From Mytilinidion resinicola (Eukaryota > Ascomycota > Dothideomycetes > Mytilinidiales > Mytilinidiaceae), in contig NW_022985441.1 in NCBI RefSeq assembly GCF_010093595.1, forward strand, positions 372,132-436,131: a stretch of DNA of 64,000 nt. Reading direction: 5' to 3'. This document shows positions 1 to 12,038 of this stretch, piece by piece. Numbering within the stretch: position 1 is the first letter of the stretch; the number at the start of each line of letters is the position of its first letter. The notes under the pieces are model-generated. The model made no database searches. It saw nothing but the letters and a program-made list of their open reading frames with translations, and was not told the origin of the DNA. The position numbers and the translations under genes were made by a program.

Positions 1-2518
1 GTAAGCCTGATAGCTCTCCAGACCGCCTCAGACGTGGGACTGGGAGTAGCTGAATTTGTGATTGATTTGGCTAGTATATCTGCTCTAGTGTGCCAGGTAT
101 ATGATCAAGGCTATGATATTGGTTCAGGGTTTGTTGGCAGTCTGGTAGTGCCTTATGCGGTGTCGTGGCTGGGAAAGGAAGTAATGGTGTAGTTGGATAA
201 TCGGGTGACTTTGAGTACACTGAAATGTTGCAGACTTTCTTCTGACTACTGAGGTATGTATTAGCAGTTGTTCTTTTATGGTTTCGAAGCTGCAAGGAAA
301 GCTGAGAAGCACTGACATCTATGCGGCGAGAACAGGACCAGTTAATTAGCTCGCAATGGAGTGGATGCTTCCATAATTTCCTAAACAGGATATTGATAGT
401 AGTACGGCCTTTCTTGCTATGTGTCTTCGAGATGTGTCCTGTTCCATTGCTCTCGTTCTCGTGCCTCGTTTTCGCGCGATGTGTGGTAGAAGACAGGAAT
501 CCGCTGCTGGCGAGAATTTAGACGACAGCGTAGCTGATATGCAACTTTCGCTCTGTTGATGACAACGTACATGACTTCTCTGATGTGCGCCAATCTACTG
601 TTTTGTAACCGGATTCGTCGTGGTTGTGGGCTTCCCACTGCTGTTTCAGTATGTTCATAGCCGCTTCTCAGAGGACTTCGAGATACCGTCTTTCAGGTTA
701 CTGGGGGTCTAGTTAGGATGATCGTCTTGAATCAGCGTGAAATGATGTATGAAGGGTACGCATTGGTTTCCTGGCCTCCCTTTTAGGCTGAGACGCGAAC
801 TTTCCAGCGACCGTCGCTTCTGCGCCCGCTAGCAAGTCTGCTTCTCAGATATTCCATCACTTCCGTGCATATAGCCCTCTCAAGATATGTTCTCTCGTAA
901 TGTCTTATGGAGTACGGATTGTATTCATTAGGGTCTCGAAGCCCGTAGTGGTTGTCAAGCCAATTTCCATCAGTGGCGCCTTTGGCTCCGCGATGTCGAG
1001 GACAATGTCGAAACCGTTGTAGGACATGGTTGAGTCTGTCGTTACAACACAGCTTTTGCCAACTCCTCTCTTGAGTAGTGATCTAGTTCTTTGAGGACTT
1101 TGAAGATCGCGCTGTCGCAGCATGGGTGAAGGTAGTTTCCAGAATGCGGTTTGAGCATCGCCAACGACAGCTTTAGAGCCCAACTTAAGCCCTATATTAC
1201 CTAAATAACGATTAGTAGCTCGCTTCGCGTCTATCAAGATGGATTAAGATATGGTGATGCTGTTCTTGCCCAGTGTCTAACTCAGTCTCAGGGGTTCATC
1301 CTGTCGTGTCCGTGACACAAAGTTGACGCTGGCAATGGTAGCGAACGCGCATAGTGGTGCATATGTGATATATCATCACTGATCCAGTTTGATGGAGTAT
1401 AATCAGGGCCTCAAGGATCTCCCTCGCTCGTCGCAGCGGTTTCGTTGGGTCTGTGGAACTCGGAAGCAGCTGGCTCGTTTGAGAGCATCGTGTAGCCCTT
1501 TGATCCGTGTAAATGCTGTTTTGGAGGGTCTAGAGGCTCTGGCGCCTGTGTTCCGAGAGTTGTATAGGTTTTCGGGCTTCCTTGATCGAGTTCGATCGAA
1601 GTGAAGGGGCCAAGTCAGCAGCGTTGATGGTCGTTTCGCCACAGGCTTTACCGCGTTCGGAACGCTAAAGAAAACCAAATCTCCTTGCTTATGAGGACAG
1701 AGATCTCACAGCAGAATGCAAAAAGAGAAATTACCATGTCCGTGAGATGCTGTTGTGCTATTGTGATGGTTCGGGCTTCTCCGTGCCTACGAACGGTGAA
1801 CCTGGTAAGAGAACTCAAAAGGGTTAGGCATGATGTTGCTCGGACTCCCTCGGCCAGTAGGTGACGTTTCGGAATGAAATCGATCGCTTGGGGTCCCGGA
1901 AGGCATTCCGCGCCAATAGTCCACACCGGGAGACATGATCCCCATCTGACAGCTCTGTAACGCTAAGTTAAGAGAGGCTAGAGATAGTGGATGGCCTGTA
2001 TTATGAAGTAAAGGCATCGGATCCATATGTGACGCAACAGGGAGCCATGCCAAGTGAGCATATACGGATTCTTGTGCATAACAACATGCAGATTTTATCC
2101 AATAATCTAGCGAGTGCTGCCAACGGATGCACACGGGATCGTCGACCTAAGATCGTTCGCATCACATGTTTTCACTACGCGACTTGGAGGAAAAGGTTCC
2201 AGCCGAGATCATGCAGATAGAGTCGGGCCCGGCGAGAGAACAGGGTTGTCGAAGGTGTAGGTATCTCGTCGCCTATTGGTTGTTAATAGGAATCGGCGAC
2301 TGGTGGCTTATCAAATGAAAGCTGAAAGAATTCCTGGTGCGGTCGTCAGATAGCAGGCGAACGCGATAGAAAATCAGGTTTCATTCATTGCAAATGCTCA
2401 GCTGCATGATTAAGCAAGCTTCATATTCGATTTCGTCAAAGACCGCCTATGGTCTAGAGATTGATCGACAATGTTGTAGGTATGGTCCACTCTGAGCTGA
2501 GTATACTAGTAGTCAGTA
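1..2518. other. Gene-poor stretch, no supported gene
   Basis: I find no open frame here that resembles a known family or keeps a sensible exon structure. The longest frames are about 70-115 codons, lie on both strands and overlap one another, as expected by chance. The 905-1237 minus frame (110 codons) is the least implausible, but it has no recognisable domain and no clear splice partners. A gene beginning outside the window cannot be excluded. Confidence 0.5.
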
Positions 2519-2768
2519 CAATGTCTTGTCATAGATATCTGTACACTCTTTTGCCGCTGAGTGAAGAGCCTCATGGTATTTTCAGCGTTCCGAATAAGAG
2601 AAGAGTTTGGCATTTTAGACAGCTAGTAATTTTGCGAGGCTACTCTAGACAGCGTTAGCAGGATGTACGCAGAATAGAAGTTTGTCCGCTGCCCTTGATT
2701 TCTATTAGTACGTCAAAGTCCCATAGACAGTGGCAGGCAAGTGTACGGATATCTATGATAAGGCGCTA
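2519..2768. mobile_element. Family B foldback MITE, copy B1
   Basis: About 250 bp with imperfect terminal inverted repeats, flanked by TA on both sides (2517-2518 and 2769-2770). The inner part of the left arm (2529-2558) reads TCATAGATATCTGTACAC and its inverse recurs at 2741-2758. It matches copies at 58403-58648 (inverted) and 63528-63780 along its whole length with scattered substitutions. It has no coding capacity. TA flanks and CA(G/A)TG-type ends suggest mobilisation by a Tc1/mariner or pogo-type transposase, which is inference. Confidence 0.85.
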
Positions 2769-2770
2769 TA

Positions 2771-4552
2771 GAGCCACTTTCTATATCTTGGAAAGACATA
2801 TAGCTGGCTAGGAACTTAAATACCGCAAGATGAGAAGTTCTCTAGCAGCACTTCTGAGCCTTTTAGAAGCCGTAGAGACTCTTTACTATCGTGGAAGTTC
2901 AAAATGATTAGTAATGGGGCAGGGTGTAGAAGATAAGAGACAGAGTATGCAGTAGAGGCGGCAAGGACAAGATGCAGTAATCGAGTATTCCAAATCTGGA
3001 GATTAGGAGAAGAAAGGCCGTTTCCTCTCTCCAAATTTTCAGCAGTCCTCGAAACAAAGCACGTAAGTAGCGGCGATGAAATCTTCTGCGGCTGTTAGGG
3101 GAGAGACGACCATAGTTACGCCTTTGCATGGTCGCTGCGGAGAGTGGTGGCGTCCGGGAGCCAGTGCAAGCAGCTCTGGACCGGCCCGTTTCGGAGCGGA
3201 TTCGCGGTACGGTCCGCAGCGGACCAATGCTCAGGTGAACGAGTCAGCCAGTGGAGGTCGGGTTGAGGGGAAGCTCGCTTGCGTGCATGGAGTCGAAGAA
3301 GGAATTAACGGGAACGAGAATCTAGATGTAAAAAGATTCAAGCCACTACTTCATCGCCGATGAATCAGTATGTGATACTTACTACCTGAGCATAAACAAA
3401 GCAGATAGTGGCTTCGCTTGTGACGCAAGTAAGAAGCATGGAACAAGGACTCCTACAGCTACAGCTCGCAAGGCTGAACACCACCTCCATAACCCGATGG
3501 GACGAGAAATCATGAGTATCAAGATCAGCAGTGGAACAGTCCTTGTCAAAGCGGAGATATTACCTCACCGACCAGACCGGAGATATATGCGTCTGCAGCT
3601 GAAAGGCGCAACGTGTAGGAATGGGGCAACGGGAGCGATAAGCGTAACGGCTGACGAACTGTGGGCCGCAAGCTCATGTGCATCGACAGGCGTAGCTGAG
3701 AGGCCGCCACTCTCGCCATCGCGACAGTGGCTGCATCGCGAACCACATAGCACTCGTTGCAAGTCCCGTGCCGTGTCTCTTGGCGAGCTGTGCGGACCAA
3801 CGGCATAGCAGGCGGGCTGAGGGGCCCCAGAAGAGGCTGTCGCATTTCTCGGCACTTGCGGGTGTTGACTTGAATGTTGGTTAGACTATCGGCATCTTTA
3901 TGCTAAGTTAAGGTTAGTGTCTCCATTGAGGGAGAGAGGTGTTGGACCCCCCCTGCGCTGTAAGGCTGATGCTGAACTCGGCAGGGGTGTCAGCAGCAGT
4001 GAAGCCGAGAGCATGGATGCAAGCACAAAGTACCAGTAATGAACATTGATCTCTATCTCGGGACCCTTCCTTCCAGCTGCCAGTTCTAGAGTACAAGAAC
4101 CATGGGTATTTGTACAGATCTGTACAAGAGAGACATCCCGTTTCATCTCTTAGACGACCTCGAGCAGAAAGACACATTCGTTATGCGAAGACAAGTCTAA
4201 ATGTCGCTCAGTAGATGGAGGCCGTGACGACAGAGCAAGAGCAGCTAGCCAGATTTCCCCCGAAGAAATTCGAGTAGAGTAAGAAAAGATGCGAAGGTGA
4301 TGCGATGCGAAGTTGGACCGAGTCGTGACATGTCGTTATAAAACCTCCCTAGCGCCTCTTTCATCATCATTGGAGGGCTGATGGAACTAGAGCGCGCCCA
4401 TGCATGAAATATGCAGAAGCGCAGGATGATGAGTTGGCTAGGACTGCCGCCGCCGTCAAGGGGTTTGGAAAAAAAATAAAATGCTGCAGACAACGCGAGA
4501 GAATATGATCAGTGAAATGAAGCGCTACCCAGATTTGGTGATTAGATCCACA
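2771..4552. other. Intergenic, no supported gene
   Basis: About 1.8 kb with overlapping 60-100 codon frames on both strands, none recognisable. It ends at the 3' side of the forkhead gene, so the last few hundred bases may hold its 3' UTR and terminator. Confidence 0.5.
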
Positions 4553-6186
4553 TCAATAGATCTCGCCAGCCTCCGTATAGCATGCGGGCTCCTGTGGCAT
4601 CGACGTGTCCATAGCGCAGTAGTCCTGTGACGGTGGTGTCATTGGTTCACTCCCAGATTCCGATCCGCTACCGTAGAACAAGGGTTCCTCCGGCGAGTAC
4701 GGGAGAAGGTAATGCATGTCGGAACAGAGCCCTTGCGGTGAGTCTGGATACGTTTGTCCCGATAGAATGTCCAGATTTTGCCCAAACGATGATGGCAAGG
4801 CCTCTTGCTTGATGGGAGTGCCGAAGTCCATCTCGGAATGGCAGTAGTATGGCGATGCCGGGTACCCCGTGGCAAGATCAGAAGGGGTAAAATTATCGAA
4901 TGGAGTGTATGATGGTCCGGGCCTTGATGGATACGTGTCGCCTTTGTGCATCGGTACGCTGCGGGTGTCTCTCAGTCTTTCTGATCGTCTCAGACGCGCA
5001 GCTTTCCTCGCAGCTTGGCCACCCTTCGCTCCAGATGCTTGCCGCTGTGGCGCAGGATTTTGCGATCTGCAGCCTCGTTTGTTCGGTAGCTTACTTCTGT
5101 ATCTGGTAGTGCTTTTGACCCCTTCACGAATTGCGCTATCCGTGAGCCTCCACATGAAGCCTTTCTTGGCTTCTTCCCGGGTGATGGCATCTCCAACCGG
5201 CTGATCGACCTTCTCGAATGCCTGGAAATGTTAGCCATGCACGGCCCAGATCGGCAATTGAGAGCTCTTACCCCGTTCATCGAAAGGTTGTGACGTATAC
5301 TGTTTTGCCATCCCTTGGTTTCTTTGTCGGTAGCCTTGTCTGTGTTGCGTTTGAACCAATTGTAGATGTCTCTAAGGACCATCGTGTGACCCTCTTGCTC
5401 CATGAGGGCGCGGTAGATAAGCTGGGCATACGGCTGCTCCTTGTCCACGTTTGCATCTTCGTGAGGTGTTTCGCTTTTACAGATATCGATTGGAGTCACC
5501 TGAGGCTCTGGCGTAGGAATGCTGTTTGGCATACCGATATCTGAATCGAATCGGGAATGACCATAGTTGGAATCTGCGGACTTCATCACGGGTAGACATT
5601 GGCCTTCGAAATCGTCCTTGAACTGACACATAGATCCAGGGGCGAAGTGAGATGATACGTCCAGCATGTCTTGAGATTTTTGAGGTTCGAGGAGATACGC
5701 AGAAGGTGGATACGCTTCGTTCATGCTTCCTACGGAGCCAACTAGATCAAGGCCAGTGTAGGTACGAGGACAGCTAGACTCAGTGCTTGTGGGAGAGTAT
5801 GTCATGTTGTATGAAGATCTGTAGGGAAGCCGCTGAGCAGTGTAATTGTAAAGGGCGCTGGAGTCTGGGGTGTACTGCTGTGTCATTTGATAGTTGGAAG
5901 GCTCTTGTGAAAGCTGAGAAAAGGAAAGATCGCATCCGGAAGGCCACTGGAGGCTCTCGTTGATATCCATCAGTGACGGTTGGAAGCGAGATGCCCCAGA
6001 ATTGGCGGGAGCAGAGGACGTGGACGCCATGAAGCGCGGTGTAGCCAACAGAGAGGGCGGAGAGGAAGGGTTTTGAATATTGGGAAGGCCGTTGGGACAG
6101 AAGGGGCTCCGCGGTGCTGCAGTGATACCGACCTCTGCAGAGGGGTCCCCAGGGTACGCCTGATGGGGTGAGCCTGGGCGCGACAT
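4553..6186 (-). CDS. Forkhead transcription factor
   Basis: Two exons, 6186-5272 and 5221-4553, split by a 50-bp phase-0 intron with donor GTAAGA and acceptor TTCCAG; the product is about 527 residues. The forkhead (winged-helix) DNA-binding domain is at about residues 250-350. It starts EQPYAQLIYRAL, and the recognition helix contains GWQNSIRHNLSMN, which the intron directly follows; the second half continues AFEKVDQPVGD and ends near the basic STTRYRSK. The joined domain reads through only with this intron. Flanks are Ser/Pro/Tyr-rich and presumably disordered activation regions, and a basic stretch (about residues 360-385) may add nuclear targeting. It resembles the short fungal forkhead class rather than the Fkh2-type cell-cycle class, but I do not assign an ortholog. 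The ATG at 6186 is the first in frame. Confidence 0.88.
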
Positions 6187-7460
6187 GGCCGCTGTGCTGT
6201 CTAGCTGCAGTAGGATTGGAGCAGAGAGATCTCAAGCAGTGGCCAGATACGATGCCAGCGCCAATGGTGGTACGGGGCGAAGGTTGAAGATGGCGCGAGC
6301 AGAGTAGTCAATAGGGCGTCCAGAAAGAGTGAAGCGAATGCTGAGACATTTCTATCGAGCCGGACGGCCCCAGATCGGGAGCAGCAGCACCGCAGTCATC
6401 TGGCAGCGGCTGCCAGCGCATGCGCAAGAGCATTTTCCTGCCGCAGCCGGCGATGGCAGCAAACAGGCCGATATCAAAGCCTCTCTCCATGGTGAGTGTG
6501 ACAATCCGGCACAGGCTGCTGTAGGCGGCGGACGCCTTGCAAGCCCGACGCCCGGCCAATTGGCAAAGGGACAAGGGGGGGATGACCAACACAGTCCTAC
6601 CGCTTTGTGGGCGGTGACTGGTGTGCCAGGCCCCGAGCGGGAGCGTGCAGCAACCCATGCTGTAAGTGCCAGACGGAAAGGCCCGTTGCAAAAAACGCCG
6701 CCTTCAGGTGTCTGCCCGGGTTCCATGCGTCCCAAGCCTTCTGGAATCGCGCGCCCTGTGTTGCACCATGGTGCCCAAGCACACGACCATCAGGGGGGTT
6801 TGTGAGAGCGTGGCGCGATATTAAGCCGCGCCGCCAGTAACAAAGCGCACGCGCTGTTACACGCCGGCTTGCTCATCGCAACAACCGCCGTTGTCCCTCT
6901 GCCTCACACGTGCGAGCTTTCTCCGCTTTTGGACGACAATGGAGCTTGACTGTCCGGCGGGGCTTCGGAGAGCGGGTGCCCACAACCATCATGTATCCGC
7001 CCTTCTACATCAAGAGACTCACTAGAATCCGAATACCAGCCAGCGTGATGCAAATTCACTTACGGCAAGAGACCCTCATCCGCGATCAGCCGCTTTATGG
7101 GCTGACAACATGATCCGAATCGTCAACTTCAAATTAGCATCTCTGACGAGCGTCACTTTAGCGAACCCCACAAATCCGGGGAGCGCAGCAGGGACATGCA
7201 TCCGATGTGCGAGATTGATGAATATCAAGCTGTATTCTAGAAGCAGTAGTAACTCGGATAGGGGTGACATCTAGGAGGGTGGCTGAAATACACATGAGCA
7301 CCCCCAACAACTCGATTTCCATGGGAATATTTACCGAGGCGCGGCTAGTTCGATGGATTTGTGTATCCTGCACAGCCGTTGAATAAGGCTCACATATAAC
7401 ACACCCTGGATTAAGTGGCCATCGGAGGTTGGCAGTAGCGAGGACGGGTTGGGCCCGTGT
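6187..7460. other. Intergenic between forkhead and cactin genes
   Basis: About 1.27 kb. The forkhead-proximal half (6300-6900) is GC-rich and has overlapping frames of up to 158 codons on both strands, but none shows domain similarity or splice logic. It most likely carries the forkhead promoter and 5' UTR, and beyond that the cactin 3' region. Confidence 0.5.
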
Positions 7461-9271
7461 TCATTTTCGATAATAGATCTGCAACTGTTAGCTCGGATGC
7501 TTGTCAAACACCCAATTTGAAAAGGATTACTCACTTTCTTGAACTGGAAATGAAGCTGCAGGATACCCTACGTAGTGTTAGCATGGATGTCTTTCCCAAT
7601 GCCTGCGTTGCTGGCGTAGCACACCGCTGCGACAGCACACCCTCCGCAGCCCACAACGACGTACCTTGTCAAAGCTACTCTTGAAGCCTCGCTCTCTCTT
7701 GGCGCTGAAGTCCCACTCTTTGTCGACTATCCGGAAGGCTACGTCTTCGTAGGGAGGCCCAGCGACGAAGCGGATCAGACAGGTGTCCTCCTCGCCAGCG
7801 GGGGCGAAGGACTGGCCTTTCTTCCTGCCGTTCTCTCGCTCAATCCGATAGGTGGGTGCTTTGCTCTTGTCGATCAAGTCCGGGTAGAAGACGTTGAACT
7901 TGTACCCCTGTACCACTTTAGGCGGAGGATTGTCGTGATCGTAGTGAGTCTGGTTGTACTTATTCCATTCGTAGCCCATCTGCACTCGGTTAAAGTAGCG
8001 TGGCTTTCTTGGCCGATACTTATCTGCCCACTGTGGTTTACTAGCAGTGGAGACCTCCTCTTCCCCGGCGAATATTTCTTCGTTTTCATCGACTCCTCGT
8101 GCAACCTCACGCTCGTAGAGCGCCGTCGTCGCCTGGGAAAAATCGTCATTGCGGGCTAGCGCAAATCTGGCAGGCCCAAGAGCTGCTGACTCGTGTGGTC
8201 TCGAAGGCAGCTGACTTGAGGCCTTTTCGGACATTTTCTGGCGGACCGGCACGTAGCCAAGTTTGATAACTTTGCGCCTCTCGTCAACCTGTATTATCGA
8301 TTAGTTCCAGATAGATCAGAATATAGAACCAATTTTACGCACTACTTGCTCAAGAAATAGCTTCTCGTCAACGGATTCAAGAGCTTTGTCTTCTGGACGA
8401 ACTTTCAACGACGGCTCGGGATCGAGTTTCACATCGTATTGGGTTAGCGTAGAGTTGCTCGATGCTTTCGACGTACCGAGGACGATCTCAAGCTTTTCTC
8501 GAACAGAGTCTGCTTCGTCCTGTTGCTGCTTCCGCAGTTTGTCCAGCCGGCTGCTCAGGATTGCTTGTGAGACTCGTCGCAATTTCGCCTTAGCCTTCCA
8601 TACCATCAAACTACGAAGGAGATGTTCCCAGTAATCCACATCAATGGGCTCATTTGAATCCAATTTTTTTCGAATCTGTTTTTCCAAGACCTCCAGCTCT
8701 TCATATGTTTTGGGACCCAGTAGGCGATCAACATCGGCGGAAACGGAGCTGACACCGCGTGCTTCAGGTGCCGCGGCCTTTGATCGCTGACGACGATCCT
8801 TGCAGATGACCTTCATAGTCTATACTAGATAAGCCATGTTCAGAACGTAGATTTTGCAAAACTTACACTCCAGTACTCTTGATTGCTTCGATTTGTCTCT
8901 AGGGTCAGGTAAACGCCAATATCTTTCTCCAACTCCTCCAGCTGAGAGTCGTTCAATCCTTCCAGCACACCCTCGGGGTCCACCACATCCAGTTCCGAGT
9001 CGTCAACCTCATCATCCAATGGGTTCTTGGTAGGGTCGATTATCCGGAGTGTTACAGCTAGCCAGTCGATTGGCTTGGCTCTCCCGCCCTTGACTCGGAT
9101 AGCAGCCTTCTTCTTTGCTTGTTGCAGTACGAATCGATCCTCATCCGCCACCCATGCCGCTTCCTGAGTATCCGCTGAACGCTTGCTTGGTATTGCGGAT
9201 GGAGGGGCGGGTTTCTTCGAAGGCGGATGGTGCGGTGGGCCCTTGCGCCATGGTGGATTTCGACTGTCCAT
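7461..9271 (-). CDS. Cactin, spliceosome-associated protein
   Basis: Five exons: 9271-8867, 8819-8343, 8288-7665, 7567-7535 and 7478-7461, all joined in phase 0; 518 residues. The last exons are tiny (11 codons, then 5 codons plus stop), yet they restore the conserved cactin C-terminus GILQLHFQFKKIYYRK. The C-terminal domain is unmistakable: RPRKPRYFNRVQMGYEWNKY, DHDNPPPKVVQGYKFN, FYPDLIDKSKAPTY and AGPPYEDVAFRIVDKEWDF. The N-terminal and middle helical region (residues about 40-240, with NQEYW and the LLGPKTYEELEVLEKQI motif) is also typical. Cactins act in the nucleus with late spliceosome components. Introns are 47-97 bp. The gene is divergent from the XLF gene with 385 bp between start codons. 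The protein is shorter at its N-terminus than animal cactins and lacks their long RS-like region. Confidence 0.93.
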
Positions 9272-9656
9272 TTTCCGAGACGTTGCAAGATGTTCCTAGA
9301 GGTGGTTTAGGACTTCGAGACCGCTTCGAGGGACTAAGGCGACGTAGAATAGTGAGGTGTGGATGGTGAGCTGGTGAGGCGCGAAAGTTCACCGAGACGT
9401 GACGTCGGAAAGGTTGCCAAGACGGTCCGATCCTCACCTGCAAGGGTCCACCTGGATGCCTATTCACACTCCACGTCTGACAATGTCAATTCTTCGCGAC
9501 ATTAGGCCTCAGTGACTCTCATTCCCGTGAACTGTCTCGTCAAGAATGTTAAGGTGAATCTCGTACTATTTCGCTCTCTATTCCACATGTCTTCGCATCA
9601 GACGCGTCTTTCGTCGAAGCAGCACCCACGACGCGTGGACTTCACATCCCAGCAAG
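9272..9656. promoter_or_regulatory. Bidirectional promoter, cactin/XLF
   Basis: The 385 bp between two divergent start codons must carry both promoters. Two ACGCGT boxes (9602-9607 and 9631-9636, 29 bp apart) match the MluI cell-cycle box bound by MBF in yeasts. They lie 21-55 bp before the XLF start, so may fall in its 5' leader. A TGACGTC (9400-9406) resembles a CREB/ATF half-palindrome. Function is inferred only from the motifs. Confidence 0.45.
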
Positions 9657-11341
9657 ATGGAGGCATCGGCCTGGGTGCGGCTACGCATCTCGAATGCTGG
9701 ACCGCGGGCTCCCCCACTGTTCCTAAAAACCTCATTCATATCACGAAAGTACACAATATACGTCACGGATCTCAGCCGCGTTTGGTCTGAGCAGCTGGAC
9801 GAGCATGCTATCAAAGAGCGCGGTACTTCAGAGGACAATCACTTTGGAAATATCGACGAGTCGAATTTCGCTGATCTTCTGGAGACGGTTGCCTCCGCCC
9901 TCGAGCAGTCCAACGGAAATAGCCACAAGATCATCCCAGAGGGTACCGATGAGCTAATCCTACAGGCAAAGCTGGTCTTGCCTGAGCCTCTGGACCCCTT
10001 CAATTGGAAGTTTCACCTCGAACTTCTCTCGTCAGAAGACATAAGCAAGCAATTGACGCTGCCACTTCTTGCCTCATCGTTCACGCACAGAAGCCAGATA
10101 AATGACTTGGTCCATAATCTTCAAGAGAAAGACAAAGTTATCTCCAGACTCCTCGATCAGCTAGATTCAATCAATGTTGGCCTGTCAACCGTTTTTCCCA
10201 GTATCACTGGGTTGAGAGCCTCCAAAAAGACCATTAAGCGGGACCAAGCAGCCAAGCACGTACCCGGGCTTCGCACCTTCAACGAAGATGAGTGGCGCTC
10301 AACCTCGAGATTATGCACCGTCACGCCATCGACGATAGATGAAGTGATGGAAAATATGGCTACTGATGTGCATGTGGGTCTTTTGGGCGATGTAGAGATC
10401 GGAGATCAAGACAATCTTTGGTGGACCCATCTCAGCGAATTCTCCCAATCGAAAGAGGTTGCTGGGTCTACTAAAGCTGAATCAATCGAAGATGAGGCCA
10501 TGGAAACCGAAGATGATGGCGATGAATTCCAGGTAAGAAGCATATCCCGCAAACGCTGATGATTCATCCTACTGATTGCTGGGCTTGTTTCTAGAGACAA
10601 GCCACGCCACCCCACCTAAAGAAAACCGAAACACGTGAGAACGTGAAATCAAACTTTTGCCCCCACCAGAAGAATCACCGCCAGGACCTTGAGAACGAGG
10701 ACGATTCCGGCGACGAGACGACGGAAGACGAGGATTTGGACGCTCCGCCGAAGGCAATCAAGCAGGAGCCATTATCCCAAAACCCAACTGAGCACATAAC
10801 GAAATTAAACATCGACAATCAAGTACCAGTAGAGATTTCGGTACCACCAAAGCCTCGGAGCAGATTCACGATTGGCAAACCAAAGAAGGCACCTACACTA
10901 GAAAGCACGCCACAGCAAGAGCAGGCGGATGCCATACCAAGCTTGCGTGGACAGCCCGTATCCGACGAGAGCGCACCCACTAGAGGAAGCTCTATTCCGC
11001 CTAAACCCGCGCGGAGTCGTTTCAAGATTGGCGGGAAGAAGGATGACGCAACGCATTCGAGAGGAGCAACGCTCTCTCGCACACCAGACCCACATGCAGT
11101 TGTTGATCACGAGAGTAGCAGCGGTCGGAGCATGGCCTCGACAACAAAACCCCGCGTATTAGATGACCCTCCGCAGGATAATTCTACTGGATCTGAGAGC
11201 AAAGTGGAAGCGGCACCTCTGAAGCCGAAGGCTCGGACGCCAGAACCAGAAACAGCTGAGGAGATCGCCGACCGGAGGAGGCGAGAGTTAAAGCGGTTTC
11301 AGGAGACCAAACCTGCCCCAAAGAAAAAGAGGAGGTTATAG
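9657..11341 (+). CDS. XLF: XLF/Nej1 non-homologous end-joining factor
   Basis: Two exons, 9657-10532 and 10595-11341, with a 62-bp phase-0 intron (GTAAGA..TTCTAG); 540 residues. Residues 1-190 match the XLF head and coiled-coil: the N-terminal W-x-x-L, YTIYVTDLSRVWSEQLDE, then LDPFNWKFHLELLS and the helix HRSQINDLVHNLQEKDKVIS. XLF bridges with XRCC4/Lif1 and stimulates DNA ligase IV in nuclear double-strand-break repair. The long tail is acidic and disordered. It carries two copies of a PPKP-(A)RSRF-x-IG motif (10844-10887 and 10997-11041) and ends in a basic PAPKKKRRL, the place and character of the Ku-binding motif of animal XLF. It is much longer than human XLF (about 300 residues), mostly through the tail. 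The ATG at 9657 gives the expected N-terminus. Confidence 0.9.
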
Positions 11342-12038
11342 TTGAATTACAAGTGTTGCACATGGACTCACCTAGTGTAGAACGGGCTTTTCAGAGGCGA
11401 GGTGAGTCCATGGTCGGCTATTGATGCCGATGGAATGAAATACAGTTGTAGGTAGTTAAGATTGCATGTCCAGATCGGAAGGTTTGGGATCTTCGCATTC
11501 TTCCCAAGTGAAAAGGCATGATTAGTAGCCCTCAAATATGGACACTGTGACTGGTAGGTCGGATGAAGCGTGGCAGAAATGTGAATGGCCTAGTGCGCAT
11601 TGCACTACAAGAAGAATCGGTGAACGTGGCTTATGCTATAGGTGTCATTTTTTTTTTTGAAACTAGGGATAGTAGTCACTACCAGACGCAAAAGTCCATC
11701 GTGGGAGCCGCTGGTGAGCATCATCGTGAAAGACGGTTCCGGCGTCAAGATTCTCCTAAGCCGCTGTTATGGTCTCCCGCGTCGTAGCTTGACCTGCTGT
11801 GCCACGCCTTCATTGCCAGCGGGCTTGCGCACACTCAAAAGATCTTACTTGCTGCACCGCAAAACTCTGCCATCTCGAAGTTTCTTCTTTTCGTCTTCTC
11901 AAGGGTGCTCCTCGCTCCGCCGCGGTAGACGCTTCTCGAGTTGCGCGCCTACCTTCCACCTTCGCCAGCAGGACAACAACAACCCACACCACCTCTACGT
12001 CCGCGCGCCGGCAACGCCTGCGACATATCTCCGTCAAC
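11342..12038. other. Intergenic, leader of the large orphan gene
   Basis: About 700 bp between two genes on the same strand. It contains an 11-base T run (11648-11658) and a pyrimidine-rich tract before the ATG at 12039. An open frame continues upstream of that ATG to 11799 in the same phase, but its codons look like leader sequence (Arg/Thr-rich, no domain). Confidence 0.5.

Noticed and set aside
1..1300. Possible subtelomeric end of the contig
   Set aside because: No telomeric repeat or satellite array is present; the sequence is simply gene-poor.
4869..5544. Plus-strand frames opposite the forkhead gene
   Set aside because: They run antisense across the forkhead domain exons and intron.
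6329..6805. 158-codon plus frame upstream of the forkhead gene
   Set aside because: Overlapping frames on both strands in a GC-rich stretch, without conserved features or splice logic.
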